From positions 1 through 44,422 of the forward strand of contig NZ_JAGFJM010000144.1 of the NCBI RefSeq assembly GCF_024102715.1: a stretch of 44,422 nt of DNA, in the 5' to 3' direction. The notes beneath the pieces were generated by a model. The model saw only the letters and a program-made list of their open reading frames with translations. It made no database searches and was not told the DNA's origin. The DNA comes from Nitrosomonas communis. GTDB taxonomy: Bacteria; Pseudomonadota; Gammaproteobacteria; Burkholderiales; Nitrosomonadaceae. The position numbers were made by a program, and so were the translations under genes. This document shows positions 1 through 8,579 of the stretch, in pieces; positions within the stretch are counted from its first letter, which is position 1, and every line of letters begins with the position of its first letter.

Positions 1-619
1 CGTTACTCAGCGGATTCCATCAGGGACAGAGGCAATGCGCCTCATATAAAGTCCGGATGTATGGCTGCAATCTTTACCTTCTTAAAATCATCGACTGAAA
101 GCTTGGCATAACGTGAGCGTCCATGTAAGATCAAATAGCGATAAAATGACATAGAACAAACGCTTGTTTTTCTGCTAGCCAAAACGTGGTAGAGGTGGAA
201 ATCGCTATTGAGACCTAACGCGAATAGAAGAAGTTTACAAGAACCGACTCAGTGAGGAAAGTTGCGGATTGCTACCTGATTCCGAATTGTACACTTGATC
301 CCTCTGCTTTACATTCCAGACTAACCTCTTTCATGCGCTCACCCGGATGGTTTGATCCGTAAATGATTTTTTATGGTTTGTCAATAAGGGCTGACCCTTA
401 CGTGTTTGCACGTATTTTTTTTATCAGCATATATTGCTAACCTATGCAACCATCTGAGCTTAATAAAAAGAATCTTTATTTTTCTTATAACTGAAAAACG
501 TTGGTCGCCGTAGTAAAGGTTACAGACTAACCTGATAGTCGCGATGGACGCTCAGCATGGCGGGCCTCGCCCGTTAGCGTTGCGTCATTCATCTATACTG
601 TGAAGGCCAAAAAGATTGA
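1..619. other. Non-coding left edge with hairpins, no convincing gene
   Basis: No convincing gene is seen here. A 36-codon open frame lies on the minus strand at 42-152 (starts MSFYRYLILHG, ends HPDFI). The open frame extends upstream without a stop to about position 255, but it has no ribosome binding site and I do not recognise it; it could be the tail of a decayed gene. Positions 344-422 hold three consecutive hairpins, the last followed by eight T. Positions 547-586 hold an imperfect 40-nt stem-loop. The rest is AT-rich and featureless to me. Confidence 0.5.
385..422 (+). terminator. Tandem hairpin terminator-like structure
   Basis: TAAGGG (385-390) pairs with CCCTTA (395-400) around a CTGA loop. 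TACGTG (399-404) pairs with CACGTA (409-414) around TTTG, and is followed directly by eight T (415-422). The two hairpins share bases 399-400, so they cannot both form fully. The second stem plus T-run fits an intrinsic terminator on the plus strand, perhaps for a gene left of the window. A third small hairpin (CGGAT/ATCCG, 344-359) precedes it. Confidence 0.5.
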
Positions 620-673
620 ATGTGCAGCCAGATACTGATCACCATATGTATAATCAATTGTAAAGGAGATAAC

Positions 674-877
674 ATGGCAACAGGTACTGTTAAATGGTTC
701 AATGACGCTAAAGGTTATGGCTTTATTACTCCAGATGGTGGCGGAGAGGATTTATTTGCACACTTTTCTGCTATTAATAGTGAAGGTTTCAGGACGTTGC
801 GCGAAGCACAACGTGTCGATTTTGAAGTGATTATTGGACCTAAAGGCAAGCAAGCATCCAATATTAGGTCCGCCTAG
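674..877 (+). CDS. Cold-shock protein, CspA family
   Basis: This is a 67-residue single cold-shock domain (OB fold) that binds single-stranded RNA or DNA and acts as an RNA chaperone in the cytoplasm. The RNA-binding motifs are visible: [12 protein letters not shown] (RNP1) and DLFAHFSAI (RNP2). The start is set at the ATG at 674 because AAAGGAGAT (662-670) lies just upstream and the family begins [10 protein letters not shown]; an upstream in-frame ATG at 620 would add 18 atypical residues. The gene is monocistronic, followed by a strong terminator at 897-929. A TATAAT (649-654) sits very close to the start, but no clear -35 goes with it. Whether the gene is cold-inducible cannot be read from the sequence. 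Confidence 0.95.
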   Translation: MATGTVKWFNDAKGYGFITPDGGGEDLFAHFSAINSEGFRTLREAQRVDFEVIIGPKGKQASNIRSA

Positions 878-896
878 TATCGAGCTAGCACTAACA

Positions 897-929
897 AAGA
901 ACCTCGGACTATCCTCCGGGGTTCTTTTT
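897..929 (+). terminator. Intrinsic terminator of the cold-shock gene
   Basis: A 12-bp stem: AAGAACCTCGGA (897-908) pairs with TCCGGGGTTCTT (915-926), with one T-G wobble and a 6-nt loop. It is followed by a T-run to 929. It lies 20 bp after the csp stop codon. On the minus strand the trailing sequence is a poorer T-run, so its value for the convergent nucleosidase gene is doubtful. Confidence 0.9.
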
Positions 930-981
930 GCACATACTTGAACTGGAAGGCGGATTTATGTCGTATTGAAACTCACATCGA

Positions 982-1749
982 CTATACTTCCTTCGTCTGA
1001 TGCTCAATCAAGATTTTTTCATCACGCGCAAATGTGTCGATAATTGCCAGAGTCTTTTCAGTCAGACTGATGACAGCCGTAACAAAGTTTCTTGCGAATT
1101 CGCTTGGTGAGTCAGGGTGAGTATCAATAAGGTCGGTGATCGACTTGATGGCGAACACCGGTGTGCCGGTGATGTATCCTACCCAGGCAACGGCAGTCGC
1201 CTCCATTTCCTTGACAATCGCACCGTGGGCTGCGATCGCCGCCAGCTCCTGTTCAGTAAAATCAAGGGCGTTGCCGCTGGAAATGTTACCGAGCGGAAGA
1301 CCAAGTTCACGCGCCAGATGACGCACATCGAGCGACGGATAAGCACCTTTCCCGAACATATCCCAGCCGGGAAGCGGAATACGATGATCATGGAAGTAAA
1401 AAGCTGAATCGCTTAAGTAAACCTCTCCTATGGAGGCACCATGTTTAGCAAAGCTGCCGGCGGTACCGGCACTCACCAAAACATCGGGCTGAAATTCCAT
1501 CACTGTCGCAAACGCAGCCACCGCTGCCGGCTCTGTACCAATGCTATCGACCTGATAGCGGGGATCTTTTCCAGGAACGGTAATAGTAATCTCAAGGAAG
1601 GTCTCTGGCCGGCCTTGATAAATACCGTGGTAGAATTTCAACGGTAAGCGTTCGTAAAATGGGCGTGGTACAAATGGCTCCAATCCTAGAGCATCGATCA
1701 AGCCCTCCGCCTCTGCTTCCATCGCCATAATCAGAGAAAGCTTCGACAT
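982..1749 (-). CDS. 5'-methylthioadenosine/S-adenosylhomocysteine nucleosidase
   Basis: A 255-residue phosphorylase-superfamily protein that hydrolyses the N-glycosidic bond of MTA and/or SAH, releasing adenine for methionine salvage and methyl-donor recycling in the cytoplasm. Visible motifs are AMEAEAE near residue 11 (catalytic acid region), VSAGTAGS (92-99), EMEATAVAWV (181-190; ribose-binding Glu183) and SITDLID (203-209; catalytic Asp206). The lack of a classic MtnN ending and the AVAWV and SPSEF stretches look more like plant MTN enzymes than E. coli MtnN. Substrate preference between MTA and SAH is therefore open. It stands alone between the csp gene (convergent) and tRNA-Arg. No strong ribosome binding site is seen before the ATG. 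Confidence 0.88.
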   Translation of the reverse strand: MSKLSLIMAMEAEAEGLIDALGLEPFVPRPFYERLPLKFYHGIYQGRPETFLEITITVPGKDPRYQVDSIGTEPAAVAAFATVMEFQPDVLVSAGTAGSFAKHGASIGEVYLSDSAFYFHDHRIPLPGWDMFGKGAYPSLDVRHLARELGLPLGNISSGNALDFTEQELAAIAAHGAIVKEMEATAVAWVGYITGTPVFAIKSITDLIDTHPDSPSEFARNFVTAVISLTEKTLAIIDTFARDEKILIEHQTKEV

Positions 1750-1968
1750 TCGCAGAATTATTTTCTAAAATCAGACACAAAAAGAACAGGTAAACACAAG
1801 TAATCCGGCTCCGTAAGCATTTCAATGGGCATACACAAACTTTTTTAAGGAAAAAAGACGGTAACTGGATACTTAGTCAGATTCATCGCCATTGCTGAAC
1901 GATAAAAAAACCTTCTGCCTAAAACAGGATACAGTATGAATATAGCAGGAGTATTCCAAAAAAATTAT

Positions 1969-2045
1969 TGGCGCGCCCGGCAGGATTTGAACCCACGACC
2001 ACTTGGTTCGAAGCCAAGTACTCTATCCAACTGAGCTACGGGCGC
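1969..2045 (-). tRNA. tRNA-Arg (anticodon UCG)
   Basis: A 77-nt cloverleaf with acceptor GCGCCCG pairing with CGGGCGC, and CCA encoded at the 3' end (1969-1971). The anticodon arm is CTTGG / loop CTTCGAA / CCAAG, giving anticodon TCG, which reads CGA and related Arg codons. The T loop is GTTCAAATC. A T-run follows the CCA directly on the minus strand. A TATAAT-like -10 (2106-2111, minus) sits about 60 bp upstream, but its -35 is poor. Confidence 0.95.
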
Positions 2046-2510
2046 TATCTTTTCTCAAATGGCTATGCTTTGGTTTTAAGCAATTATCATTTCATTTAGA
2101 GAAATATTATAGCAAGCATTCTGCTCAGTAAAAATTAAAGTTTTTCTGAGATTGAATGGCTATCGGGCAGCAACTGGCGGCGTAAATAATTAATGACATC
2201 ACATCTCATCTTTCAAAAGGTGAGAATCATCTCTGGGTTGTCCAGCAAATGAGTCATAAAGATCTGAGGCAAATCAAAAAACCTACAGCCACTGGATTCC
2301 TCAGTCAAAATAGTTATCAAAGTTCCATGATGAAACTAATATTTGACCCACGAGAGTTATCGCTCTGTCTATTAGTAGCTTATACTTTCCGCAAGAAGAA
2401 GCCCTCCCTTGATATTAGATTTTCTCAGACCCTTCCAGCCGTGCTGGAATGATTCTATGCCGCACTCACGTTACTTACCAAGATAGAAGATAATCAACAG
2501 AGACAAGGCT
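2046..2510. other. Intergenic region without a supported gene
   Basis: About 465 bp between tRNA-Arg and the membrane-protein gene. It contains the probable tRNA promoter region (-10 at 2106-2111, minus) and a perfect 7-bp inverted repeat TTCCAGC/GCTGGAA at 2433-2449 without a T-run. A 67-codon plus-strand frame (2249-2452) has no ribosome binding site and no recognisable domain, and I do not call it a gene. Confidence 0.5.
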
Positions 2511-2996
2511 TTATTTTTTTTCCTCACTGAAATCATCTTCATCGACATTGATGGCCGCACCACTATCATCTTTGCTCCTTTGATCGGCTGTATTAGGGCG
2601 CTCCGAGCGGGTGCGAGCAGGCATCACGTGGAGTAGCTGGTTAAAGTCTGCACTACTACCTGTGCCTACTGCGGCGCCACTATCATTGCCAACTGCTTGT
2701 GATGCTTTGATATTAGCAGTATCTTGAGTGGGAAAAGAAGTAGCATCAAACAAGCTGGTATCATTTTGCTGCAATGCTGTAAGATTATCGCTTTGAGAAA
2801 ACAGAGTGCTCAATATCACGCCGCTTAGACCCAACACGAATAAATAATTAATCCCTTTCTGCATTTGCTGCTTTGATTTACGGCTGTTGAGGTTATTAAC
2901 TGATAGCATCTTCAATAGACTAACCAGCAAGACCAGCACTAACCCGGTCATTATCCAAACATTATCCAGATATTTCCAGATACCAGAAATTTCCAT
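2511..2996 (-). CDS. Hypothetical membrane protein with two TM segments
   Basis: I do not recognise this family. The start chosen is the ATG at 2996 (MEISGIWKYL), because AGAAGGGGAAA lies about 8 nt upstream; an ATG at 3029 has no such site. The 161-residue product has two hydrophobic segments, about residues 14-30 (VWIMTGLVLVLLVSLL) and 51-66 (INYLFVLGLSGVILST). They are separated by a short Lys/Arg-rich loop that should be cytoplasmic. A long polar, Ser/Asp/Glu-rich, probably disordered C-terminal tail ends in DDFSEEKK. It lies downstream of ftsZ on the same strand but about 380 bp away, so co-transcription is uncertain. Confidence 0.6.
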   Translation of the reverse strand: MEISGIWKYLDNVWIMTGLVLVLLVSLLKMLSVNNLNSRKSKQQMQKGINYLFVLGLSGVILSTLFSQSDNLTALQQNDTSLFDATSFPTQDTANIKASQAVGNDSGAAVGTGSSADFNQLLHVMPARTRSERPNTADQRSKDDSGAAINVDEDDFSEEKK

Positions 2997-3379
2997 ATAT
3001 TGCTTTCCCCTTCTGTCCATAATACCCAATTTGCATGGGTGAAGCTATTGTTACACTAGCGCAGAATATCTAGCTATTTAACAACTAATTTTTTAAAAAT
3101 TCTCATCCCTACTGTAGGGTAAATTACTGTACTCCTCAGAAAAATTACTCAATCCGAAGAACGACTATCTCATGCTCTATTGGATAAAACTCTGTGGGAA
3201 AAGTTTGATAAAGCCTTGTGCTTAGGAACAGATCTCAGCGATCGGTTGATAATTTTACTGCATCAGGCAAGATTGGTGGGCTATTGCAATACTGCCCCTG
3301 TTAGTTACAACAGGGGCAGCGCAACATGCATTGAGGAGTTATAAACCCGAAATCAAGTAGTCATTTTTGCAGCTAATTA
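2997..3379. other. Intergenic region downstream of ftsZ
   Basis: About 380 bp. It holds a perfect 9-bp inverted repeat, GCCCCTGTT (3294-3302) / AACAGGGGC (3309-3317). A stop-free frame on the plus strand (3123-3344, 73 codons) lacks a start codon with a ribosome binding site. No lpxC or other dcw-linked gene is present here. Confidence 0.5.
3294..3317 (-). terminator. Candidate terminator hairpin after ftsZ
   Basis: A perfect 9-bp GC-rich stem (GCCCCTGTT/AACAGGGGC) with a 6-nt loop, starting 63 bp beyond the ftsZ stop. There is no T-run on either strand, so it is not a classic intrinsic terminator; it could stabilise the 3' end of the dcw transcript or act with Rho. Confidence 0.4.
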
Positions 3380-4528
3380 TTAATCCGCTTGTCTTCTCAA
3401 GAAGGCGGGAATATCCATTGGATCGACGCCTGATTGCTGCATTGCTGCTACCGTAGCATTGCTTCTTCTGCCGGTACGCATGACTGCTGGCTCCTCAAAG
3501 TGCATGGTGGAGGCTCTGTCATCTGTTCCGGTACGGGTATGAATGACAGTAAGCGGTCTGGTTTGGGTTTGAGTAACACTTCCCAGGCCAGTAGCAACGA
3601 GTGTTACACGCAAACTCTCATTCATTCCCTCATCGATGACTGTTCCGACAATTACTGTCGCATCTTCAGCAGTCAGCTCCTTAACAGTATTCATTACTTC
3701 ATGCACTTCGCGCATTTTCATGCCTGAACTGGCAGTAATATTGACCAATACGCCGCGTGCACCCGATAAGGTAATTTCTTCTAATAAGGGGCTAGCGACT
3801 GCTTGCTCTGCAGCCATGCGCGCACGGTCAACACCGCTTGCGGTGGCTGAGCCCATCATGGCCATACCCATTTCCGACATGACTGTTTTGACATCGGCAA
3901 AGTCGACATTAACGAGTCCGGGGCAATTAATCACTTCAGCAATACCTGCTACCGCACCATACAGCACATCATTGGCCGCCTTGAATGCATCCAGCATACT
4001 GATATCGTTACCTAGCACCATCATCAGCTTATCATTAGGAATGACAATCAATGAATCAACATGTTGTGACAGGGCCTCCATACCAGCTTGCGCTGCTTTC
4101 AAGCGTTTCCCTTCAAATGAAAAGGGTTTGCTGACAACCGCAACCGTCAGAATACCCATTTCCTTGGCTATTTGCGCAACCACGGGCGCTGCCCCAGTTC
4201 CAGTACCGCCACCCATGCCGGCTGTAATGAACAGCATATCTGCACCCTGAATCAATTCAGCGATACGATCCCGATCTTCCAAGGCTGCTTCACGCCCGAT
4301 TTCAGGATTTGCACCCGCTCCCAATCCCCTGGTAATACCTGTACCGAGTTGCAATAAAGTTGGCGCACGATTTCCCTTGAGTGCCTGCGCATCGGTATTG
4401 ATGCAGATGAATTCAACACCTTTTGTTTCATTAAGAATCATATGGTCGACTGCATTACCGCCACACCCGCCGACGCCGATCACTTTAATCACTGCTTCCT
4501 GACTTTCATTATTCGTGATTTCAAACAT
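3380..4528 (-). CDS. ftsZ: Cell division protein FtsZ
   Basis: The tubulin-like GTPase that polymerises into the Z ring at mid-cell and recruits the divisome. The 382-residue length is normal. The GTP-binding signature GGGTGTG is at residues 106-112. The T7-loop motif VNVDFADV supplies the catalytic Asp residues for the neighbouring subunit. The conserved C-terminal peptide DPMDIPAFLRRQ (FtsA-binding tail) is intact at the end. The start is supported by AAAGGAGAAGC just before the ATG. It is the last gene of the dcw cluster, 66 bp after ftsA; that gap and the tail of ftsA are a usual place for extra ftsZ promoters, though I could not pick one out. Confidence 0.99.
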   Translation of the reverse strand: MFEITNNESQEAVIKVIGVGGCGGNAVDHMILNETKGVEFICINTDAQALKGNRAPTLLQLGTGITRGLGAGANPEIGREAALEDRDRIAELIQGADMLFITAGMGGGTGTGAAPVVAQIAKEMGILTVAVVSKPFSFEGKRLKAAQAGMEALSQHVDSLIVIPNDKLMMVLGNDISMLDAFKAANDVLYGAVAGIAEVINCPGLVNVDFADVKTVMSEMGMAMMGSATASGVDRARMAAEQAVASPLLEEITLSGARGVLVNITASSGMKMREVHEVMNTVKELTAEDATVIVGTVIDEGMNESLRVTLVATGLGSVTQTQTRPLTVIHTRTGTDDRASTMHFEEPAVMRTGRRSNATVAAMQQSGVDPMDIPAFLRRQAD

Positions 4529-4594
4529 GTTGCTTCTCCTTTTGCATGTTAAATTTGGATAATTTCTTTTTAATGCGTACTCGTAACGCGATAA

Positions 4595-5833
4595 TTAAAA
4601 ATTTTTCTGGAACCAACTTTTCATTTTTGCAAAAACCTGCTTAGCCGATCCCCCTTGTAAATGGCTGTGATGATGAAGCCTGCGCTCCTCCATGCCAGCC
4701 ATAATTAAACCAATACCTGTGGAAAATCTGGGTGTACGGACGACTTCCTCCAAGCTGCCCTGGTACTGAGGCATCCCCAGACGTACGGGCATATGAAATA
4801 TTTCTTCACCCAACTCTACCATTCCCTGCAAAGAGCTGCTGCCACCCGTAATGACAATTCCGGATGAAAGCAGCTGTTCAAAACCGCTACGACGTAATTC
4901 AGCTTGTATCAACAAATAAAGCTCTTCTACGCGCGGCTCGATAACTTCCGCGAGTGTCTGTCTGGAAAGCTGGCGCGCCCCTCGATTACCCACATCCGGC
5001 ACCTCCACCACCTCGCGCACTTCAGCCAGCGCGCGTAAGGCACAGCCATAACGACATTTAATATCTTCGGCATCTTTGGTCGGGGTACGTAGTGCCATCG
5101 CGATATCATTCGTGATTTGATCGCCGGCAATCGGGATGACGGCCGTATGGCGGATTGCCCCATTGGTAAACACTGCAATATCAGTGGTCCCTCCCCCGAT
5201 ATCCACCAGGCACACTCCTAAATCTTTTTCATCCTCCGACAAGACGGCAATGGCTGAAGCTAACGGTTGCAAAATCAAATCGCGTACTTCCAGTCCGCAA
5301 CGATGAACACATTTAATGATGTTTTGTGCAGCCGATACTGCGCCAGTAACAATATGCACCTTTGCTTCCAGCCGGATACCACTCATGCCAATAGGTTCTC
5401 GCACATCTTCCTGCCCATCGACAATAAACTCTTGATTAAGGATGTGCAGAATCTGCTGATCAGCCGGAATATTGACCGCCTTGGCGGTTTCCATCACTTT
5501 CTCTACATCCATCGCTGATACTTCCTTGTCCTTGATCGCAACCATCCCGTGCGAATTGAAGCCGCGGATATGGCTACCTGCAATTCCGGTGTAAACCTCA
5601 CCAATCTTACAGTCTGCCATCAATTCAGCTTCTTCGAGTGCGCGCTGAATCGCGGTAACCGTTGTTTCTATATTGACCACAACACCTTTCTTCAATCCGC
5701 GTGACGGATAGCTTCCCAGACCGATAATTTCAAAACCACCCTCAGGTTTTACATCAGCAACAATGGCCACAATTTTTGAAGTACCTATATCCAAACCAAC
5801 AATTAGGTCTCTACCTTCTTTGGCTTTATTCAT
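4595..5833 (-). CDS. ftsA: Cell division protein FtsA
   Basis: An actin-like ATP-binding protein that tethers FtsZ filaments to the inner membrane and signals to the late divisome. The 412-residue product shows the phosphate-1 motif GLDIGTSK (13-20), the phosphate-2 motif DIGGGTTD (211-218) and a late GGSSSLQG adenosine-type motif. The C-terminus (KMKSWFQKNF) is a basic amphipathic helix of the kind that binds membranes. It starts 19 bp after ftsQ and lies 66 bp before ftsZ, in the standard ftsQ-ftsA-ftsZ order. Confidence 0.98.
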   Translation of the reverse strand: MNKAKEGRDLIVGLDIGTSKIVAIVADVKPEGGFEIIGLGSYPSRGLKKGVVVNIETTVTAIQRALEEAELMADCKIGEVYTGIAGSHIRGFNSHGMVAIKDKEVSAMDVEKVMETAKAVNIPADQQILHILNQEFIVDGQEDVREPIGMSGIRLEAKVHIVTGAVSAAQNIIKCVHRCGLEVRDLILQPLASAIAVLSEDEKDLGVCLVDIGGGTTDIAVFTNGAIRHTAVIPIAGDQITNDIAMALRTPTKDAEDIKCRYGCALRALAEVREVVEVPDVGNRGARQLSRQTLAEVIEPRVEELYLLIQAELRRSGFEQLLSSGIVITGGSSSLQGMVELGEEIFHMPVRLGMPQYQGSLEEVVRTPRFSTGIGLIMAGMEERRLHHHSHLQGGSAKQVFAKMKSWFQKNF

Positions 5834-5852
5834 TTAATATTCCTCCCCGATT

Positions 5853-6629
5853 TCAAGACTTTTTCCCGGTACCGTTCTTACGCGGAACCTGTGGCATTGC
5901 CTCGGACAGTCGCATGGCAAATCCATTCGGATAACGTAAATCCACATAATCCAAGGGGATTGACTGATTCAGGTTCACGATACTCTGCCTGTAGACTGAA
6001 ACATAACGTCTCAGCCGAGTTTCAATTTTCTCCCGACCCAGTTTTAACAGTGTTCCATTTTCCAGACGAACGAGCCAAGCGTGCCGTGGCGACAACGCAA
6101 TCTCAGCAACACGCTGCTTGATTGGCTCCAATACTTTGTTGAAAATCTCATATTGCTCAATAATAACGGGCACGCTTTCTTCAGTAGGACCTATAAAAAC
6201 AGGTAGTATTTCGTCAATCGGAGCACGAAATATTTCGCCCTGCTTATTAACTAACGCAATATCACCCCAATAGGCCAATATAGTATGCTCCTCCAACATC
6301 ACTTTCAGACCTGACGGCCAACTACGCTGAATCTTTGCTGCCCGCACCCATGGCATATCTATAAACGCCTCGCGTAACACATCTAAATTAACTGTAAAAA
6401 AATTTCCTCTGACTTCATTACGAACAATACTCTCAATCTGCTGCCGGGTGACATGCTGCAGTTTGGCATGCTCCAAGTGATTGGTGCTCATTCCTTCCAC
6501 ACTAATTTCCCTTAGCGCGAAGAGGGGCAATTTTATCACCCCTGAACCAATGACATAAATTGCAGCCAATATCACGCCGGTAAGCATCAAGTTGGCAAAT
6601 ACATTCAGCAACCGGTGATTATTCCACAT
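5853..6629 (-). CDS. ftsQ: Cell division protein FtsQ
   Basis: A bitopic inner-membrane protein that links early and late divisome proteins through the FtsQLB complex. The 258-residue product has a short cytoplasmic N-terminus, one TM segment (about 12-33) and a POTRA domain opening with FALREISVEG. This is followed by the FtsQ beta domain containing MPWVRAAKIQRSWPSG, a well conserved FtsQ stretch. The first 11 bp overlap the end of ddl, which suggests translational coupling. The C-terminal tail is rich in Lys and Gly. Confidence 0.96.
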   Translation of the reverse strand: MWNNHRLLNVFANLMLTGVILAAIYVIGSGVIKLPLFALREISVEGMSTNHLEHAKLQHVTRQQIESIVRNEVRGNFFTVNLDVLREAFIDMPWVRAAKIQRSWPSGLKVMLEEHTILAYWGDIALVNKQGEIFRAPIDEILPVFIGPTEESVPVIIEQYEIFNKVLEPIKQRVAEIALSPRHAWLVRLENGTLLKLGREKIETRLRRYVSVYRQSIVNLNQSIPLDYVDLRYPNGFAMRLSEAMPQVPRKNGTGKKS

Positions 6630-7536
6630 AGGACAATGCCAAAATTTTCACCACTAGATCTTCAAACGAAATACCTGCAGCTCTTGCAGCCATCGGCACG
6701 AGACTATGATCAGTCATACCCGGAGAAGTATTCACTTCAAGAAAGAAAGGCTGGTCATTTTTATCCAGAATCAGATCCACCCTGCTCCATCCTGCACACC
6801 CCAAAATTCTGTGGGCCCGCAAAGCCTGCGCCTGTATCTGTTGACTCAATTCATCCGGCAAGCCACTCGGGCAAAAATAACGGGTATCATTCGCCAGATA
6901 CTTGGCATGGTAATCATATAACTCCCCTGTTACTTCTATTCGTACTAATGGCAGCGGCATCTCACCCAAAATAGCGGCTGTCAACTCCCTTCCCTCGACG
7001 AACTGTTCTGCCAATACCAGCGAGTCATGCTGTGCCGCTAATTGGTAAGCATCTGAAAAATCTTTCTTTGTCTCAATCTTGCTTAGGCCTATAGTTGAGC
7101 CTTCGCGCGCTGGTTTGATGATCATAGGCAGATCAAGATAAGCTGCAACTTCATTGAAATCACTCTTGGCATCGATGATAACGTAACGAGGCGTGCTAAT
7201 TCCCACGGCCTGCCAGATCAATTTAGTCCGCCATTTATCCATTGCCAGCGCACTTGCCAGAATACCGCTACCGGTATAAGGCAGTCCCATCAGCTCCAGC
7301 GCTCCCTGTACCGAACCATCCTCTCCGTAACGGCCATGCAATGCGATGAATGCCCGTTCGAACTCTTGCTGCAGCAACGCCTCCAGAGGAAGATGAGCGG
7401 GATCGAAAGGATGAGCATTTATTCCTTTTCTCAGCAGTGCATTAAGCACTGCATCACCGCTTTTAAGCGAAATTTCACGCTCGGCTGAACGCCCGCCCAA
7501 GAGTACTGCGACTTTTCCAAAATCAGGCATGCTCAT
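6619..7536 (-). CDS. ddl: D-alanine--D-alanine ligase
   Basis: An ATP-grasp enzyme that makes the D-Ala-D-Ala dipeptide added by MurF. Its 305-residue length matches DdlB-type enzymes linked to dcw clusters. Visible signatures are [13 protein letters not shown] near the N-terminus, [12 protein letters not shown], the ATP-binding [11 protein letters not shown] loop, and the metal-binding [14 protein letters not shown] motif. It overlaps murB by 4 bp and ftsQ by 11 bp, so it is part of one tightly packed operon. Confidence 0.97.
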   Translation of the reverse strand: MSMPDFGKVAVLLGGRSAEREISLKSGDAVLNALLRKGINAHPFDPAHLPLEALLQQEFERAFIALHGRYGEDGSVQGALELMGLPYTGSGILASALAMDKWRTKLIWQAVGISTPRYVIIDAKSDFNEVAAYLDLPMIIKPAREGSTIGLSKIETKKDFSDAYQLAAQHDSLVLAEQFVEGRELTAAILGEMPLPLVRIEVTGELYDYHAKYLANDTRYFCPSGLPDELSQQIQAQALRAHRILGCAGWSRVDLILDKNDQPFFLEVNTSPGMTDHSLVPMAARAAGISFEDLVVKILALSYVE

Positions 7537-8579
7537 TCTCTATTTCTCCTGGCATCGCCAATAATCCGGACTTCCCGAATCAATTCGATCCCTATTCTCT
7601 CCTTCACAGCGTTGCTCATCATGGCAATAACTGCCTCGATGTCCGCAGCGGTAGCATCACCATTATTAATGACGAAATTGGCATGCTTGGTAGAAACCAT
7701 TGCCCCGCCTACACAATATCCTTTAAGACCAGATGCCTCAATCAGGCGTGCCGCATAATCTCCAGTAGGGTTCCGAAACACCGAACCCGCATTGGGAAAA
7801 TTCAATGGCTGGCTATGTATCCGGGCCGTTAGCAATGCTTTGATTTTTTGCCGGGAGATATCCTGATCGCCCTGTGCTAATCGAAACCAACCACCGGCAA
7901 ACCATTCTTCCTTGCCAACACTTTCCGGCTCCTGCTTTAAAGAAATATGTCGATAATCGATAATATAGTCTTCTGGATTGCGTTCATGCAGCTCACCTGC
8001 GCGATCAATCGTTCTGACCTTGTCGACAATCTGCCAGGTTTCTGCTCCGTAACATCCCGCATTCATTGCTAAGGCTCCACCCACTGTGCCTGGAATACCC
8101 GCTAGAAATTCGGCGCCAGCCAAGTGATGTAAGGCGGCAAAGCGTGCCAGCTTGGCACAAGGCACACCTGCGCCGGCATAAATCAATCCACCAGCTTGAT
8201 CTTGCTCAATCAAAAGTAAATCATTGAGCCGTGCATGCAATGCCACCACAACACCGCGCAGACCCCCGTCACGCACCAGTAAATTACTCCCCAGCCCAAT
8301 CATCCAAACCTGCTCAGTTCTGGGTAATTGGCTTAGAAATAGCGCAAGATCGTGCAGATCAGCCGGCAAGTAAAAATATTCTGCCGTCCCACCGGCGCGC
8401 CAAGAAACGTGTTTTCTCATCGATTCGCGCACACGTAACTCGCCGCGTAATAAACTGGTATCGATCACCCCAACAAAATCTCCTCCCGCTGAAGCATTCA
8501 TCCCGATCGCAACCCACTGTGCTGCCAATTGGCTAAATTTTGTATGGCTCAATAGCTGTATGTTCATTGCTTCATCCAC
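7533..8579 (-). CDS. murB: UDP-N-acetylenolpyruvoylglucosamine reductase MurB
   Basis: An FAD enzyme that uses NADPH to reduce UDP-GlcNAc-enolpyruvate to UDP-MurNAc, the second committed step of murein synthesis. FAD-domain motifs [12 protein letters not shown] and [15 protein letters not shown] are present. The catalytic Ser is in AGSVFRNP, and the late [14 protein letters not shown] stretch is typical. The sequence follows the shorter type II MurB pattern but carries an extra N-terminal segment of about 45 residues, giving 348 residues. The ATG at 8579 overlaps murC by 8 bp; a second ATG at 8567 (MNIQLL) is an equally possible start. The stop overlaps ddl by 4 bp. Confidence 0.96.
   Translation of the reverse strand: MDEAMNIQLLSHTKFSQLAAQWVAIGMNASAGGDFVGVIDTSLLRGELRVRESMRKHVSWRAGGTAEYFYLPADLHDLALFLSQLPRTEQVWMIGLGSNLLVRDGGLRGVVVALHARLNDLLLIEQDQAGGLIYAGAGVPCAKLARFAALHHLAGAEFLAGIPGTVGGALAMNAGCYGAETWQIVDKVRTIDRAGELHERNPEDYIIDYRHISLKQEPESVGKEEWFAGGWFRLAQGDQDISRQKIKALLTARIHSQPLNFPNAGSVFRNPTGDYAARLIEASGLKGYCVGGAMVSTKHANFVINNGDATAADIEAVIAMMSNAVKERIGIELIREVRIIGDARRNRE

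Noticed and set aside
42-152. 36-codon minus-strand frame extending open upstream to about 255
   Set aside because: No ribosome binding site, no recognised family; at most a decayed gene tail. Mentioned in the left-edge entry only.
1840-1857. CTTTTTT/AAAAAAG hairpin as a terminator
   Set aside because: Only A-T pairs apart from one; too weak, and not placed after a gene on the right strand.
2249-2452. 67-codon plus-strand frame
   Set aside because: No ribosome binding site, low-complexity composition, no recognisable domain.
3123-3344. 73-codon stop-free plus-strand frame downstream of ftsZ (EERLSHALLDKTLWEKF...)
   Set aside because: No ATG/GTG with a ribosome binding site, and it runs through the GC-rich inverted repeat at 3294-3317. 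Looks protein-like but cannot be supported as a gene.
3636-4250. 204-codon frame antisense to ftsZ
   Set aside because: Mirror of the strongly biased ftsZ coding sequence; no start signals and no family resemblance.
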